From: Aquisalinus luteolus
Lineage (GTDB): Bacteria > Pseudomonadota > Alphaproteobacteria > Caulobacterales > Parvularculaceae
Length of the DNA stretch: 64,000 nucleotides
Direction of reading: 5' to 3'
Assembly (NCBI RefSeq): GCF_009712425.2
Contig: NZ_VCJR02000001.1
Coordinates: 1 to 64,000, forward strand
A program made the translations under genes and the position numbers. Below the pieces are notes generated by a model that made no database searches, was not told the origin of the DNA, and worked only from the letters and a program-made list of their open reading frames with translations. Position 1 is the stretch's first letter; each line of letters starts with the position of its first letter. Positions 8,529 through 15,189 of the stretch are shown in pieces.

Positions 8529-9038
8529 ATGTCGATCACACTTTTTGCCCAGCCCTATGACCTTGCGGCCAGCGGCTTCTATTTCACATCCGCCGCTGAA
8601 TTTTCGGACAAGGCGGCGGCGCTCAGGAACGATTGCGGCCAAAGGGTCGAGGAGTTCGAGATACAGTTCATCGACGGTGAGGCCATCGATGCGGCCCTTG
8701 CCGAGGCGTGGAGCCTGAGCCAGGGCACTCTGGTGCGGTTCTTCGCGCTTGCGGAAGAATTGGACGAACAGGAGAAGCAGCGTTTCATCATCGCGGTGGG
8801 CGAAGTCGGCTATTCCTTCGATCCCGACACTGTCGGGCTGGAGGATTTCGAGATCGATATTTATCATCTCGGCAGCCTGAAAGAGCTGGCTGAGGAGTTC
8901 ATCGCCGAAGGGCTGTTCGGTGAGATTCCAGATCATCTTGCGAACTACATTGATATGGACGCCATCGCCCGTGATCTGTCCTTCGACTACACCGAGACCG
9001 ATATCGCCGGGACGCGGCTGATCTATCGGTCGAGTTAG
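8529..9038 (+). CDS. ardA: ArdA antirestriction protein
   Basis: 169 residues, highly acidic, as expected for an ArdA DNA mimic that blocks type I restriction enzymes. Family features seen: an N-terminal domain (ITLFAQPYDLAASGFYF), a middle LAEELDEQEKQRF region, and a C-terminal DLSFDYTETDIAGTRLIYRS ending close to the ArdA consensus. Start at ATG 8529 with GGGAGG eight bases upstream. ArdA is usually carried by conjugative or mobilisable elements, which matches the relaxase and MobC genes downstream. The next gene starts 11 bases after the stop. Confidence 0.9.
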   Translation: MSITLFAQPYDLAASGFYFTSAAEFSDKAAALRNDCGQRVEEFEIQFIDGEAIDAALAEAWSLSQGTLVRFFALAEELDEQEKQRFIIAVGEVGYSFDPDTVGLEDFEIDIYHLGSLKELAEEFIAEGLFGEIPDHLANYIDMDAIARDLSFDYTETDIAGTRLIYRSS

Positions 9039-9049
9039 GGGAGGCGGTC

Positions 9050-9475
9050 ATGAGCATTTCCCTTCCCCCGAACGAGACAGGATATTGCCCCAGTCATCCT
9101 TGGTATTATGTCCTTGGCGGTAAAGTCCTGAGCCTGAAGCAAATCAGGTTTGAAGCCGAGCATAACAATTATCGCGGCTATATGCCGGACAGGCTAGACG
9201 AGATCGATGCCAAGTCTGAGCCGAAGCGCTCCCAGAGCCTGCGTCAGCTTCGCTCGAAAATCCGTGAAGACCTGAAACGCGATGTCTCCCGCTATAAGGA
9301 ACTGGCCAATCAGCTGCGCCGCAACCGCCATCAGGGTTCAACGAAAACAGGCAACGCTTGCGAGGCTGTCCATACGGCCATCAGTCTCAAGCACAATCAT
9401 CTCTATAATGACTTCGCGATCCTGCGTGAGATCGAGACGATGCTGACGAAGCAGCGCGATCTGTTCGACCTGTAG
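9050..9475 (+). CDS. Uncharacterised protein of the mobilisation region
   Basis: 141 residues, no family recognised. No signal peptide or membrane segment. The middle (about 45-100) is highly charged and probably coiled-coil (DEIDAKSEPKRSQSLRQL, SKIREDLKRDVSRYKELANQ), followed by a His/Asn-containing segment (SLKHNHLYNDF). It is co-directional with ardA, 11 bases downstream, so probably in one transcript and part of the mobile element's accessory genes. It converges on the relaxase gene (24-base gap). Confidence 0.6.
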   Translation: MSISLPPNETGYCPSHPWYYVLGGKVLSLKQIRFEAEHNNYRGYMPDRLDEIDAKSEPKRSQSLRQLRSKIREDLKRDVSRYKELANQLRRNRHQGSTKTGNACEAVHTAISLKHNHLYNDFAILREIETMLTKQRDLFDL

Positions 9476-9499
9476 GCCGGTTTACCCGCTACTCTCGCT

Positions 9500-10768
9500 T
9501 CAACGCTCAAAATCCGGGCCGCTGCGATTGCGCGGCGGCGAGGCTCGAGCGGGCGCAGTGTCTCGCATTTCCCGATAGTGCTTCCAATCATCGCGCAGGC
9601 TTTGCCTTCGAGTATTCAATAACTCGATCTGTTCGCGCTGCCGGTCTCTAAGGGCGCGACGGTCGGAGAGTTGCGCGAAGACGAGCCGGTCTTTTTCTTC
9701 GCGGTCGCGGCTCTCGCAGGCGAGTGTTTCGCGTTCATTGCGCTTAGCGATCGACCTGTGTTCGCCGCGCAGGCGATCCCATAAGCCGCGCAGGCCTTTG
9801 CGGAAACGCGCCTGCCGGGCCTTGGCTTCCTCGATCCGGCGTTGATCCAGCTTTTCTCTGAGCGCGGCGCGTTCCTGCCTCTGCTTCGTGATGAGCGCTT
9901 GGCGCTGCTTGTCCTGTACGGCCTTGAGCGTCGCGGCTTGGCCTTTCAACTCGCCAGACCAGCGGTCGAAAGCGGGTTTCATCTCGTTTACATGGAGCTT
10001 CATGGCCTCTTCGATGCTGGGCAGGCCGTCGGCGTCGCCGAGCTTCTCGCGGACGGCTTTGGTTTTCACCCCGACCCAGCGGGCAATAGCGTAGGGCTCG
10101 CCGTGGCGATCTACGGCTACGAAGCCGCGACGGTCCCCGCGCGCAAGGATGAGGCCATGTTCCTTCAGGGCATGGGAGAAGGACGCTTTTGTATCCGAGA
10201 TCGCCCAGCTTTCCTGAAAGACAGCCTTCATTTGCCGGGCATCCTGACCCCGGCGCTTGGCCTGCTGCCATTCCTCCAGCGTGAAATTCTTCGGATCGCT
10301 GGGTTCTTCGCGGATGAACCCGCGAGGCATCTGCCAGCCATGTTCAAGGTATAGTTCGCGGGCGACTGCCTGGAGCTTCTTCTTGTGGAAGTCCATCGGG
10401 ATAACCTTCAGCGCTTCGCCATCGACCCGGCTCCAGACGGCATGGCAGTGTCGGCGGCCCTCCTTTTCGTGGAAGACGATAGCGCGAGGCTGACCTGTCA
10501 GGCCCAGTTCCTTTTCGACGCAGGCGATTGCGCTCTCAAACGCCTCTGTTCGCACCTGTTCATTTTCAGGCGGATTCAGGCTGAGACTGAACAGGTACTT
10601 CTTCGCTTTGGTGGCCTGTGACATGGCATGGGCCTCCTTGAACGCGGCATGCAAATCACTGCTGGCAAAGCCGCGCAGCTCATGCACCTCAACATGGTCG
10701 TTTTCTTCCTTGAGGAGGTGGCGGGCGAGTTCCTGCCCGCCGCCGCGTGAGTTACCGACGAGGATCAT
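9500..10768 (-). CDS. Relaxase / mobilisation nuclease (MOBP-like), histidine in motif I
   Basis: 422 residues. The N-terminal about 190 residues form a relaxase domain: motif I GGGQELARHLL (9-19), and motif III with H100 and the HCH pair H107/H109 that would bind the metal. The C-terminal 220 residues are strongly charged coiled-coil (many Arg/Glu). In RP4 TraI-type relaxases motif I reads like ELVKY with catalytic Tyr; here the aligned residue is His17. It nicks the element's transfer origin and pilots the DNA strand. The start overlaps mobC's stop by 4 bases (ATGA), so they are coupled. Confidence 0.85.
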   Translation of the reverse strand: MILVGNSRGGGQELARHLLKEENDHVEVHELRGFASSDLHAAFKEAHAMSQATKAKKYLFSLSLNPPENEQVRTEAFESAIACVEKELGLTGQPRAIVFHEKEGRRHCHAVWSRVDGEALKVIPMDFHKKKLQAVARELYLEHGWQMPRGFIREEPSDPKNFTLEEWQQAKRRGQDARQMKAVFQESWAISDTKASFSHALKEHGLILARGDRRGFVAVDRHGEPYAIARWVGVKTKAVREKLGDADGLPSIEEAMKLHVNEMKPAFDRWSGELKGQAATLKAVQDKQRQALITKQRQERAALREKLDQRRIEEAKARQARFRKGLRGLWDRLRGEHRSIAKRNERETLACESRDREEKDRLVFAQLSDRRALRDRQREQIELLNTRRQSLRDDWKHYREMRDTAPARASPPRNRSGPDFER

Positions 10769-11190
10769 TTACGCCTCCCGGATTGGCCGAGCGCCTGAAC
10801 GAGAACCGCCCGTATCTGGACGACCTCGGTGCAGGCCTCCCTCAGGCAGGATGTCGTCTCATCATCAATAGGCAGCGTGCCCATATGTGTCGCTTTGGCC
10901 AGCTGGTTGAGATTGTTCGCGATGTTCGAATGCATGAAATGATGCAGGACCAGCGCCAGGGCTTCATGGTCCTTGATCACCTTCGTGCCACGCGTCCGGT
11001 GTTTCGGGACACTGTCGCCGAAAAGGCAAAGCCTGATATAGGCGCTCAGGGTGAGTTGCCCGGCATCTCGCTCCAGCCGTTCGCGTTCATTAGGCGTCAG
11101 GCGCAGTGAGAGGGGCGGGGGATACTTCGGCTTGGATTTCGATGGCTTGCTGGCGGCTTCTTCGAAGGCGTTAGATACCGGGGCCGTCAT
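10765..11190 (-). CDS. mobC: MobC-family relaxosome accessory protein
   Basis: 141 residues. The N-terminal half has a ribbon-helix-helix-like DNA-binding stretch (PLSLRLTPNERERLERDAG, then LSAYIRLCLFG). The C-terminal half has the MobC signature of an ANNLNQLAKA-like helix (IANNLNQLAKATHMG). MobC proteins bind oriT and help the relaxase open the strand. Directly upstream of the relaxase with ATGA overlap; itself overlapped at its start by a possible small frame ending at 11187. Confidence 0.88.
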   Translation of the reverse strand: MTAPVSNAFEEAASKPSKSKPKYPPPLSLRLTPNERERLERDAGQLTLSAYIRLCLFGDSVPKHRTRGTKVIKDHEALALVLHHFMHSNIANNLNQLAKATHMGTLPIDDETTSCLREACTEVVQIRAVLVQALGQSGRRK

Positions 11191-11306
11191 GGTTGCGGCC
11201 CCAGGTCGTCATGCTCCAGTGTCTTCAAGACCTCGTTCCAACGCTCCAATTCCTCGAATAATTCAGGCCCGCAGGAGTTGGAACATTCTCCTGTGAGGCG
11301 CGCCAT
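11187..11306 (-). CDS. Possible 39-residue protein overlapping mobC
   Basis: An open frame beginning MARLTGEC ends with a stop overlapping the mobC start as ATGA. That is the arrangement of translationally coupled genes. The frame can also be read from 11399 (70 codons). It has no recognised family and a weak ribosome-binding site, and the segment may instead be part of oriT. Kept because of the overlap only. Confidence 0.25.
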   Translation of the reverse strand: MARLTGECSNSCGPELFEELERWNEVLKTLEHDDLGPQP

Positions 11307-11376
11307 TTTCACTTCGTTCGAACACCGAACCCGACTTTTTAAAAAGTTTGGACTTCGTCCCTTGGGTGCCCCATTT
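11307..11376. other. Candidate origin of transfer (oriT) region
   Basis: oriT usually lies beside mobC and the relaxase. This stretch upstream of mobC holds a perfect 14-base AT-rich palindrome ACTTTTTAAAAAGT (11334-11347) and, just beyond, a small hairpin GGAC-TTC-GTCC (11350-11360) followed by CTTGGGTGCCCC. No nic consensus could be matched with confidence. Placement is by context and symmetry. Confidence 0.3.
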
Positions 11377-12531
11377 TCAATATCCGCCTTCCCATTCACC
11401 GTTTTCCCAAAAACTCACTTCCGTGCAGGCGAATGTAGCGATGGCTTCGCTTGCGTCGATTTCTGCAACCGGCCAACGGACATCCGGCGAGAGAGCCACA
11501 CATCCGTATCCGACCCATTTGCGTGGAGCATCTGTCCATTCCCCAAACGGTCTGGTTGCGATAAAAGTTATCTTGGCCGTTTCTGGATTCAGCTTCGCAA
11601 ATCCCGATTTTGCGTTCATGTAGCCATAGGCGCCATCGGGATGAGCGTATAATTCGCGCAGATCAGCCAGGCGTTCCTCGCTGACATCGCGATCGTCTTC
11701 TTGTTCCTTCTGGATAGCCGCCCCTGCACCCAACTGAACACGGCGAATCCAGCCCCTGACAAGAGTGAATGCGGCATCCGGCAATCCTTCGACAGTGTGA
11801 AGCGGCTGGAATTTCTTCTGGTTTGCCGACGGATAGCGAAGGGCAGCATCGTCTGCGGACATTTCAAGCACGTCTGAAAGGTCCGGGCGGCTTGCGATAA
11901 TCTTCTCGGGCGACAGGACCTCAATCACCTCGACGTCAGTCAGGATCATGCCGGTATTCTCGCCATAATGGCAGGCTCCCCCGAAGCGGAACAAATTCTC
12001 CTTCTGCTGACGGTCATACTGCAGAATGGCAAGGCACTGATCATGAACGCGAGCTCTGATCCGCAATCGTCGATTGTGAAGCTCATGGCTGCTGATATTG
12101 TCTTCAGCCCAATTGAACACCCAGAAATGGGGTATCAACATGCCGATCGGAGACCCTCCCAGATAATGATCGCGCACGTCTGACAGCATTTGCCCGCGAT
12201 AATCATGATATCGGATAGGCCGGAAATATCCTTCCAGCTCTACCCACTGACAATTTGGTGACAATGTTTCCTTTGGCAGAGGCGGCGGCAGGGCGTCATC
12301 ACGACCGTAATTCAGGTTATCATAAGTATCTGCGACAGCATCAATATCCGTAAACAGATCAGTTAAGTCTACCTTGCGGGCAGTCTCTCTCGAACCAGCG
12401 GGTGCATCCGGTTCAATCTCCGCACACACCAGAGGTTCCCACCAGGCGGGCTCTTCGGCCACGGCCGTGCCGCTGAGCATGATGAGAAAAGCCGTGAGCC
12501 CAGATGCAAGACTATTTCTCAATTGGTTCAT
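11377..12531 (-). CDS. Uncharacterised secreted protein
   Basis: 384 residues from ATG 12531 (an upstream in-frame ATG at 12546 is possible). It has a clear Sec signal (SLASGLTAFLIMLSGTAVAEE). The mature part has three cysteines in the first 200 residues, many aromatic residues, and no family I recognise. No membrane helices after the signal. It lies at the right edge of the mobile segment and reads leftward towards mobC. Whether it belongs to the element or to the resident chromosome is unclear. It is probably periplasmic. Confidence 0.7.
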   Translation of the reverse strand: MNQLRNSLASGLTAFLIMLSGTAVAEEPAWWEPLVCAEIEPDAPAGSRETARKVDLTDLFTDIDAVADTYDNLNYGRDDALPPPLPKETLSPNCQWVELEGYFRPIRYHDYRGQMLSDVRDHYLGGSPIGMLIPHFWVFNWAEDNISSHELHNRRLRIRARVHDQCLAILQYDRQQKENLFRFGGACHYGENTGMILTDVEVIEVLSPEKIIASRPDLSDVLEMSADDAALRYPSANQKKFQPLHTVEGLPDAAFTLVRGWIRRVQLGAGAAIQKEQEDDRDVSEERLADLRELYAHPDGAYGYMNAKSGFAKLNPETAKITFIATRPFGEWTDAPRKWVGYGCVALSPDVRWPVAEIDASEAIATFACTEVSFWENGEWEGGY

Positions 12532-12574
12532 GGTAGCGCTCCTCATGCTCCTGTAAATGATAACAGGGGTTGCA

Positions 12575-13189
12575 CTATCGAAAAGGTTTCATTTCTCTTT
12601 GCAATCTTACCGACCTGAAGGTCAGGGACAGGCGCCGGGTGCGTTGAAGGCGCACGCCACCCACTACATCAGATCTGCGCGGTCGGATCGTGTGCCGCCA
12701 GTGATACCGTGCGGGGCCAGAGAGGACAAGCAGACTGCCCGGTTCAAGATAAAGTGCTTCTCGTTGTCCCGTGGGCGGGTGAAGAAACTCCATCTCGCAT
12801 GCGGATAACAGGCTGACTGAGGCAATGGTGTCGCCAAAACATAGGATGCAATCCGTGTGCGGTGCAATGCCCTGACCGGGCATATATTCATTGACGATAA
12901 CCTGGTCCGGCAGGCGGGCGAAATGTCCGCCTGCGACAAGTCGTTGTGCCAGCGTTGCGAATGGCGCTGGTATTTCCCCGAGATACATGTCGGGACGGAT
13001 CTGGCGCGTCCGATAGTCATAGACATAGCCATGATGCTGCACGCGTCTCGCCAGGTCATTGCGCCATGGTTGCTGATCGATAAAATTCACCAAGGCTGCT
13101 TCGGTATCCGTGTCGAGATAATCCGGAACGTACTGCAATCCCTCGACCACGCTGCTGGATACGAAATCAAATTGTCCCTGACCGGTCAC
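12575..13189 (-). CDS. AlkB-like 2-oxoglutarate/Fe(II) dioxygenase
   Basis: 204 residues. AlkB-family enzymes oxidatively demethylate alkylated DNA or RNA bases. Visible motif residues: H111-x-D113 (PHTD) and H166 as iron ligands; R186 and R192 in RRLSLTFR as 2-oxoglutarate ligands, with the family's 6-residue spacing. The substrate-side NEYMPGQGIAPH segment resembles ALKBH8-type bacterial homologues more than E. coli AlkB. Starts at GTG 13189; no better start nearby. It lies 61 bases downstream of csoR on the same strand, so it may be read through from that operon. Confidence 0.85.
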   Translation of the reverse strand: MTGQGQFDFVSSSVVEGLQYVPDYLDTDTEAALVNFIDQQPWRNDLARRVQHHGYVYDYRTRQIRPDMYLGEIPAPFATLAQRLVAGGHFARLPDQVIVNEYMPGQGIAPHTDCILCFGDTIASVSLLSACEMEFLHPPTGQREALYLEPGSLLVLSGPARYHWRHTIRPRRSDVVGGVRLQRTRRLSLTFRSVRLQREMKPFR

Positions 13190-13250
13190 AGTTCAGTAAT
13201 GCCTCGCAAAGCAGATAACGCCCTTCCGGTATCTCCCGTATACCTTCTGG

Positions 13251-13526
13251 TCACTTCTTCCGGCCACCAAGGATGGCAACGAGTTCCTCGACCTTTTCCC
13301 GGCGGTCATCGAGGTTGTCGCTTGCCAGCGCATGCTCGACGCAGGTACCGAGGTGATCGTCCAGAACGACGCGTTCGAGGCCGGACAGGGCCGCCTTGAT
13401 CGCCTGCACCTGCCGCACGACATCGATACAGTAGCGATCCTCGGCGATCATCTTCGAGACGCCGCGCACCTGCCCCTCGATCCGGGCGAGGCGCTTCAGC
13501 GAGGCATCCTTGGTTTCGGATTTCAT
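13251..13526 (-). CDS. csoR: CsoR/RcnR-family metal-sensing repressor
   Basis: 91-residue all-helical repressor. The copper-site triad is present: C33, H58 and C62 (YC...DHLGTC, spacing as in CsoR Cys-His-Cys). The N-terminal KRLARIEGQVRGV DNA-binding stretch is conserved. It follows the glutaredoxin-MauE gene after 37 bases and is probably co-transcribed and autoregulated through the palindrome at 14369-14387. Copper (Cu(I)) is the likeliest effector. A persulfide- or formaldehyde-sensing relative is less likely given the His ligand. Confidence 0.87.
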   Translation of the reverse strand: MKSETKDASLKRLARIEGQVRGVSKMIAEDRYCIDVVRQVQAIKAALSGLERVVLDDHLGTCVEHALASDNLDDRREKVEELVAILGGRKK

Positions 13527-13563
13527 GACTCACTCCTCACAGGATGGACGACGATCCTCGCTA

Positions 13564-14358
13564 TCACATCGCGCCAGACAGGAAAATCATCTTGACCGGC
13601 ATCCACAGACCCATCGCCATCATGACGAGGTTTTCCGTCAGCGACACAAAGCCGAGCGGTACGTTGGAATCGCCGCCGACGCAGGCGCATTTCAGCTCTC
13701 GCTTGTCGATATAGACCGCCTTGTAGACGGAGATCGCACCGACGGTCCCGATGAAAAGGGCGATTGGCGCGCCAAGAAGACCCGCCGTACCCCCGACTAT
13801 CATCAACAGGCCGGCGGCGGCCTCCGCAAACGGATAAATGTATCCATATTCCACACGTCTCCGGGCGAGCAAGTCGTAATTCAGGAACATGGTCGAAAAG
13901 CTCTCTACGTCCTTCAGCTTCTGCAGGGCGAGCAGGGTCATCGCAAAGGCAGCAAAAAGTTCGATCGTCCGCAGGGTGAGTATCGCGCCGATGAAGGTTC
14001 CGGCAATCGCGAGGGCCAGCAGGGCACTGATCGCGAAGATCATCAGGACCGGCGTGAAGGTCTTCCTGGTTTTGTCATAGCCGGTGAAGCGTTCGCGCAG
14101 GGCATCATAGCCACCGATGCGCTCGCCATCGATGAAGGTCTGCGGCGTCGTCTTCACATCGTGCTCGGCCTTGAATGCGTCGGTCTCCTCGCGTGTTGTC
14201 AGGTGGTGGTCCTCGACCTCATAGCCTTTGCGGCGCAATAGCCAGCGCGACTTCAGGCCATAGGGACAGACATGCTTGTCCATGACCATGCGATAAAGCA
14301 CTGCATGCCCAGCGCCATCGCGGAGGGAAGAATTTTCCTTGTCAGAGTCATATTCCAT
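13564..14358 (-). CDS. Glutaredoxin-MauE/DoxX fusion membrane protein
   Basis: 264 residues. The N-terminal domain (about 18-95) is glutaredoxin-like, with redox motif CPYG (31-34) and cis-proline TTPQTF (70-75). The C-terminal domain (about 102-262) has about four membrane helices of the MauE/DoxX type, with an extra CAC motif (C224, C226) near the last helices. MauE-like proteins support disulphide handling of periplasmic proteins. Fused to glutaredoxin and controlled by a CsoR box, it may serve thiol or copper homeostasis. First gene of the CsoR operon. Confidence 0.85.
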   Translation of the reverse strand: MEYDSDKENSSLRDGAGHAVLYRMVMDKHVCPYGLKSRWLLRRKGYEVEDHHLTTREETDAFKAEHDVKTTPQTFIDGERIGGYDALRERFTGYDKTRKTFTPVLMIFAISALLALAIAGTFIGAILTLRTIELFAAFAMTLLALQKLKDVESFSTMFLNYDLLARRRVEYGYIYPFAEAAAGLLMIVGGTAGLLGAPIALFIGTVGAISVYKAVYIDKRELKCACVGGDSNVPLGFVSLTENLVMMAMGLWMPVKMIFLSGAM

Positions 14359-14368
14359 GATGGCCTCC

Positions 14369-14387
14369 TATACCCTATGGGGGTATA
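14369..14387 (-). promoter_or_regulatory. CsoR-type operator
   Basis: Palindrome TATACCCTATGGGGGTATA: perfect 7-base arms TATACCC/GGGTATA with a 5-base centre. It matches the G-tract inverted repeats bound by CsoR/RcnR repressors. It sits 11 bases upstream of the glutaredoxin-MauE start and overlaps the likely promoter and leader. Confidence 0.75.
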
Positions 14388-14544
14388 TGTGGCATGAAAT
14401 CCTTTTGTCAACCACAGGCAACCGACATCCCGTATTTCGGGTCGTCAGCCTTTCGCAATCCATTTCATGAGATTTGTATCTTTGGCGGCTGCCCTTAATA
14501 TGACAGGCTGAAAACATATAACAGGAAACGACAGGTCAGGTTCG

Positions 14545-15174
14545 ATGCCGTCAGGCAGCAAAACCAGCAATAAAGGCGGGAAGGCGCGCGAGCGTGTGTG
14601 GACACGGCGTCAGCTGCTGGCTGGCTTCGGCGCAGCCTATGGTGTGGCGCTTGCCGGTTGTTCCGGTGAGGACAGGGCGGCCCGTTCAGCGACTGCTCCA
14701 GCGCATCCCCCGGTCCTGCCGATCCGCGGCGATGAGGTATTTTTCCGTGCCCGCGCCCTGCATATTCTGGAAATCGTCTCCGATATCTTGATCCCGCGTA
14801 CATCAACGCCGGGCGCGGCCGATGCGGGCGTTTCAGGGGTCATTGACGAAATGATGGTCAGCTGGGCGAGTGCCGATACGCAACAACAATTCATCACTGC
14901 ACTGACGGATTTCGACATGAGGGCGCATGAGACTTACCAGCGCTACTTCCTCAAGCTGACAGGTGAAGAGCAGTTCGCAGTCGTCGATGCGATAGACGCG
15001 GAGGCTTTTGGGCAGGATGGCCACAATCAGCCCTATCGGCGGCTGAAGTCGCTCATCTTTCATGTGTACGACACATCGGAACCAGCAAACCCGGACTACC
15101 GGCTCGTGCCCGGCGCGTATCGGGGGAACCTGTCATGGCAGGACTATCAGGCCATGCTGGCGGCGACGGAATAG
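14545..15174 (+). CDS. Gluconate 2-dehydrogenase subunit 3-like protein (Tat-exported small subunit)
   Basis: 209 residues. The N-terminus has a Tat motif (TRRQLLAGFG, Arg21-Arg22) and a possible lipobox ending LAGC (Cys39). The rest fits the gluconate 2-dehydrogenase subunit 3 family: helical, with ILEIVSDILIPRT and the C-terminal QDYQAMLA. In FAD-dependent glucose or glucoside dehydrogenases this small subunit escorts the GMC catalytic subunit through the Tat pathway. Directly upstream of the GMC gene (15-base gap), so a subunit of the same enzyme. Confidence 0.85.
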   Translation: MPSGSKTSNKGGKARERVWTRRQLLAGFGAAYGVALAGCSGEDRAARSATAPAHPPVLPIRGDEVFFRARALHILEIVSDILIPRTSTPGAADAGVSGVIDEMMVSWASADTQQQFITALTDFDMRAHETYQRYFLKLTGEEQFAVVDAIDAEAFGQDGHNQPYRRLKSLIFHVYDTSEPANPDYRLVPGAYRGNLSWQDYQAMLAATE

Positions 15175-15189
15175 GAAACAGTTTAAGTC

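Noticed and set aside
8199-8539. Leftward open frames of about 90-100 codons in the ardA leader region
   Set aside because: Two overlapping frames with Arg/Pro/Gly-rich unstable composition, no ribosome-binding site, overlapping the ardA leader hairpin. Treated as non-coding.
1-11400. Search for integrase, transposase or terminal repeats bounding the mobilisable segment
   Set aside because: None seen by eye, so no exact island boundaries are claimed.
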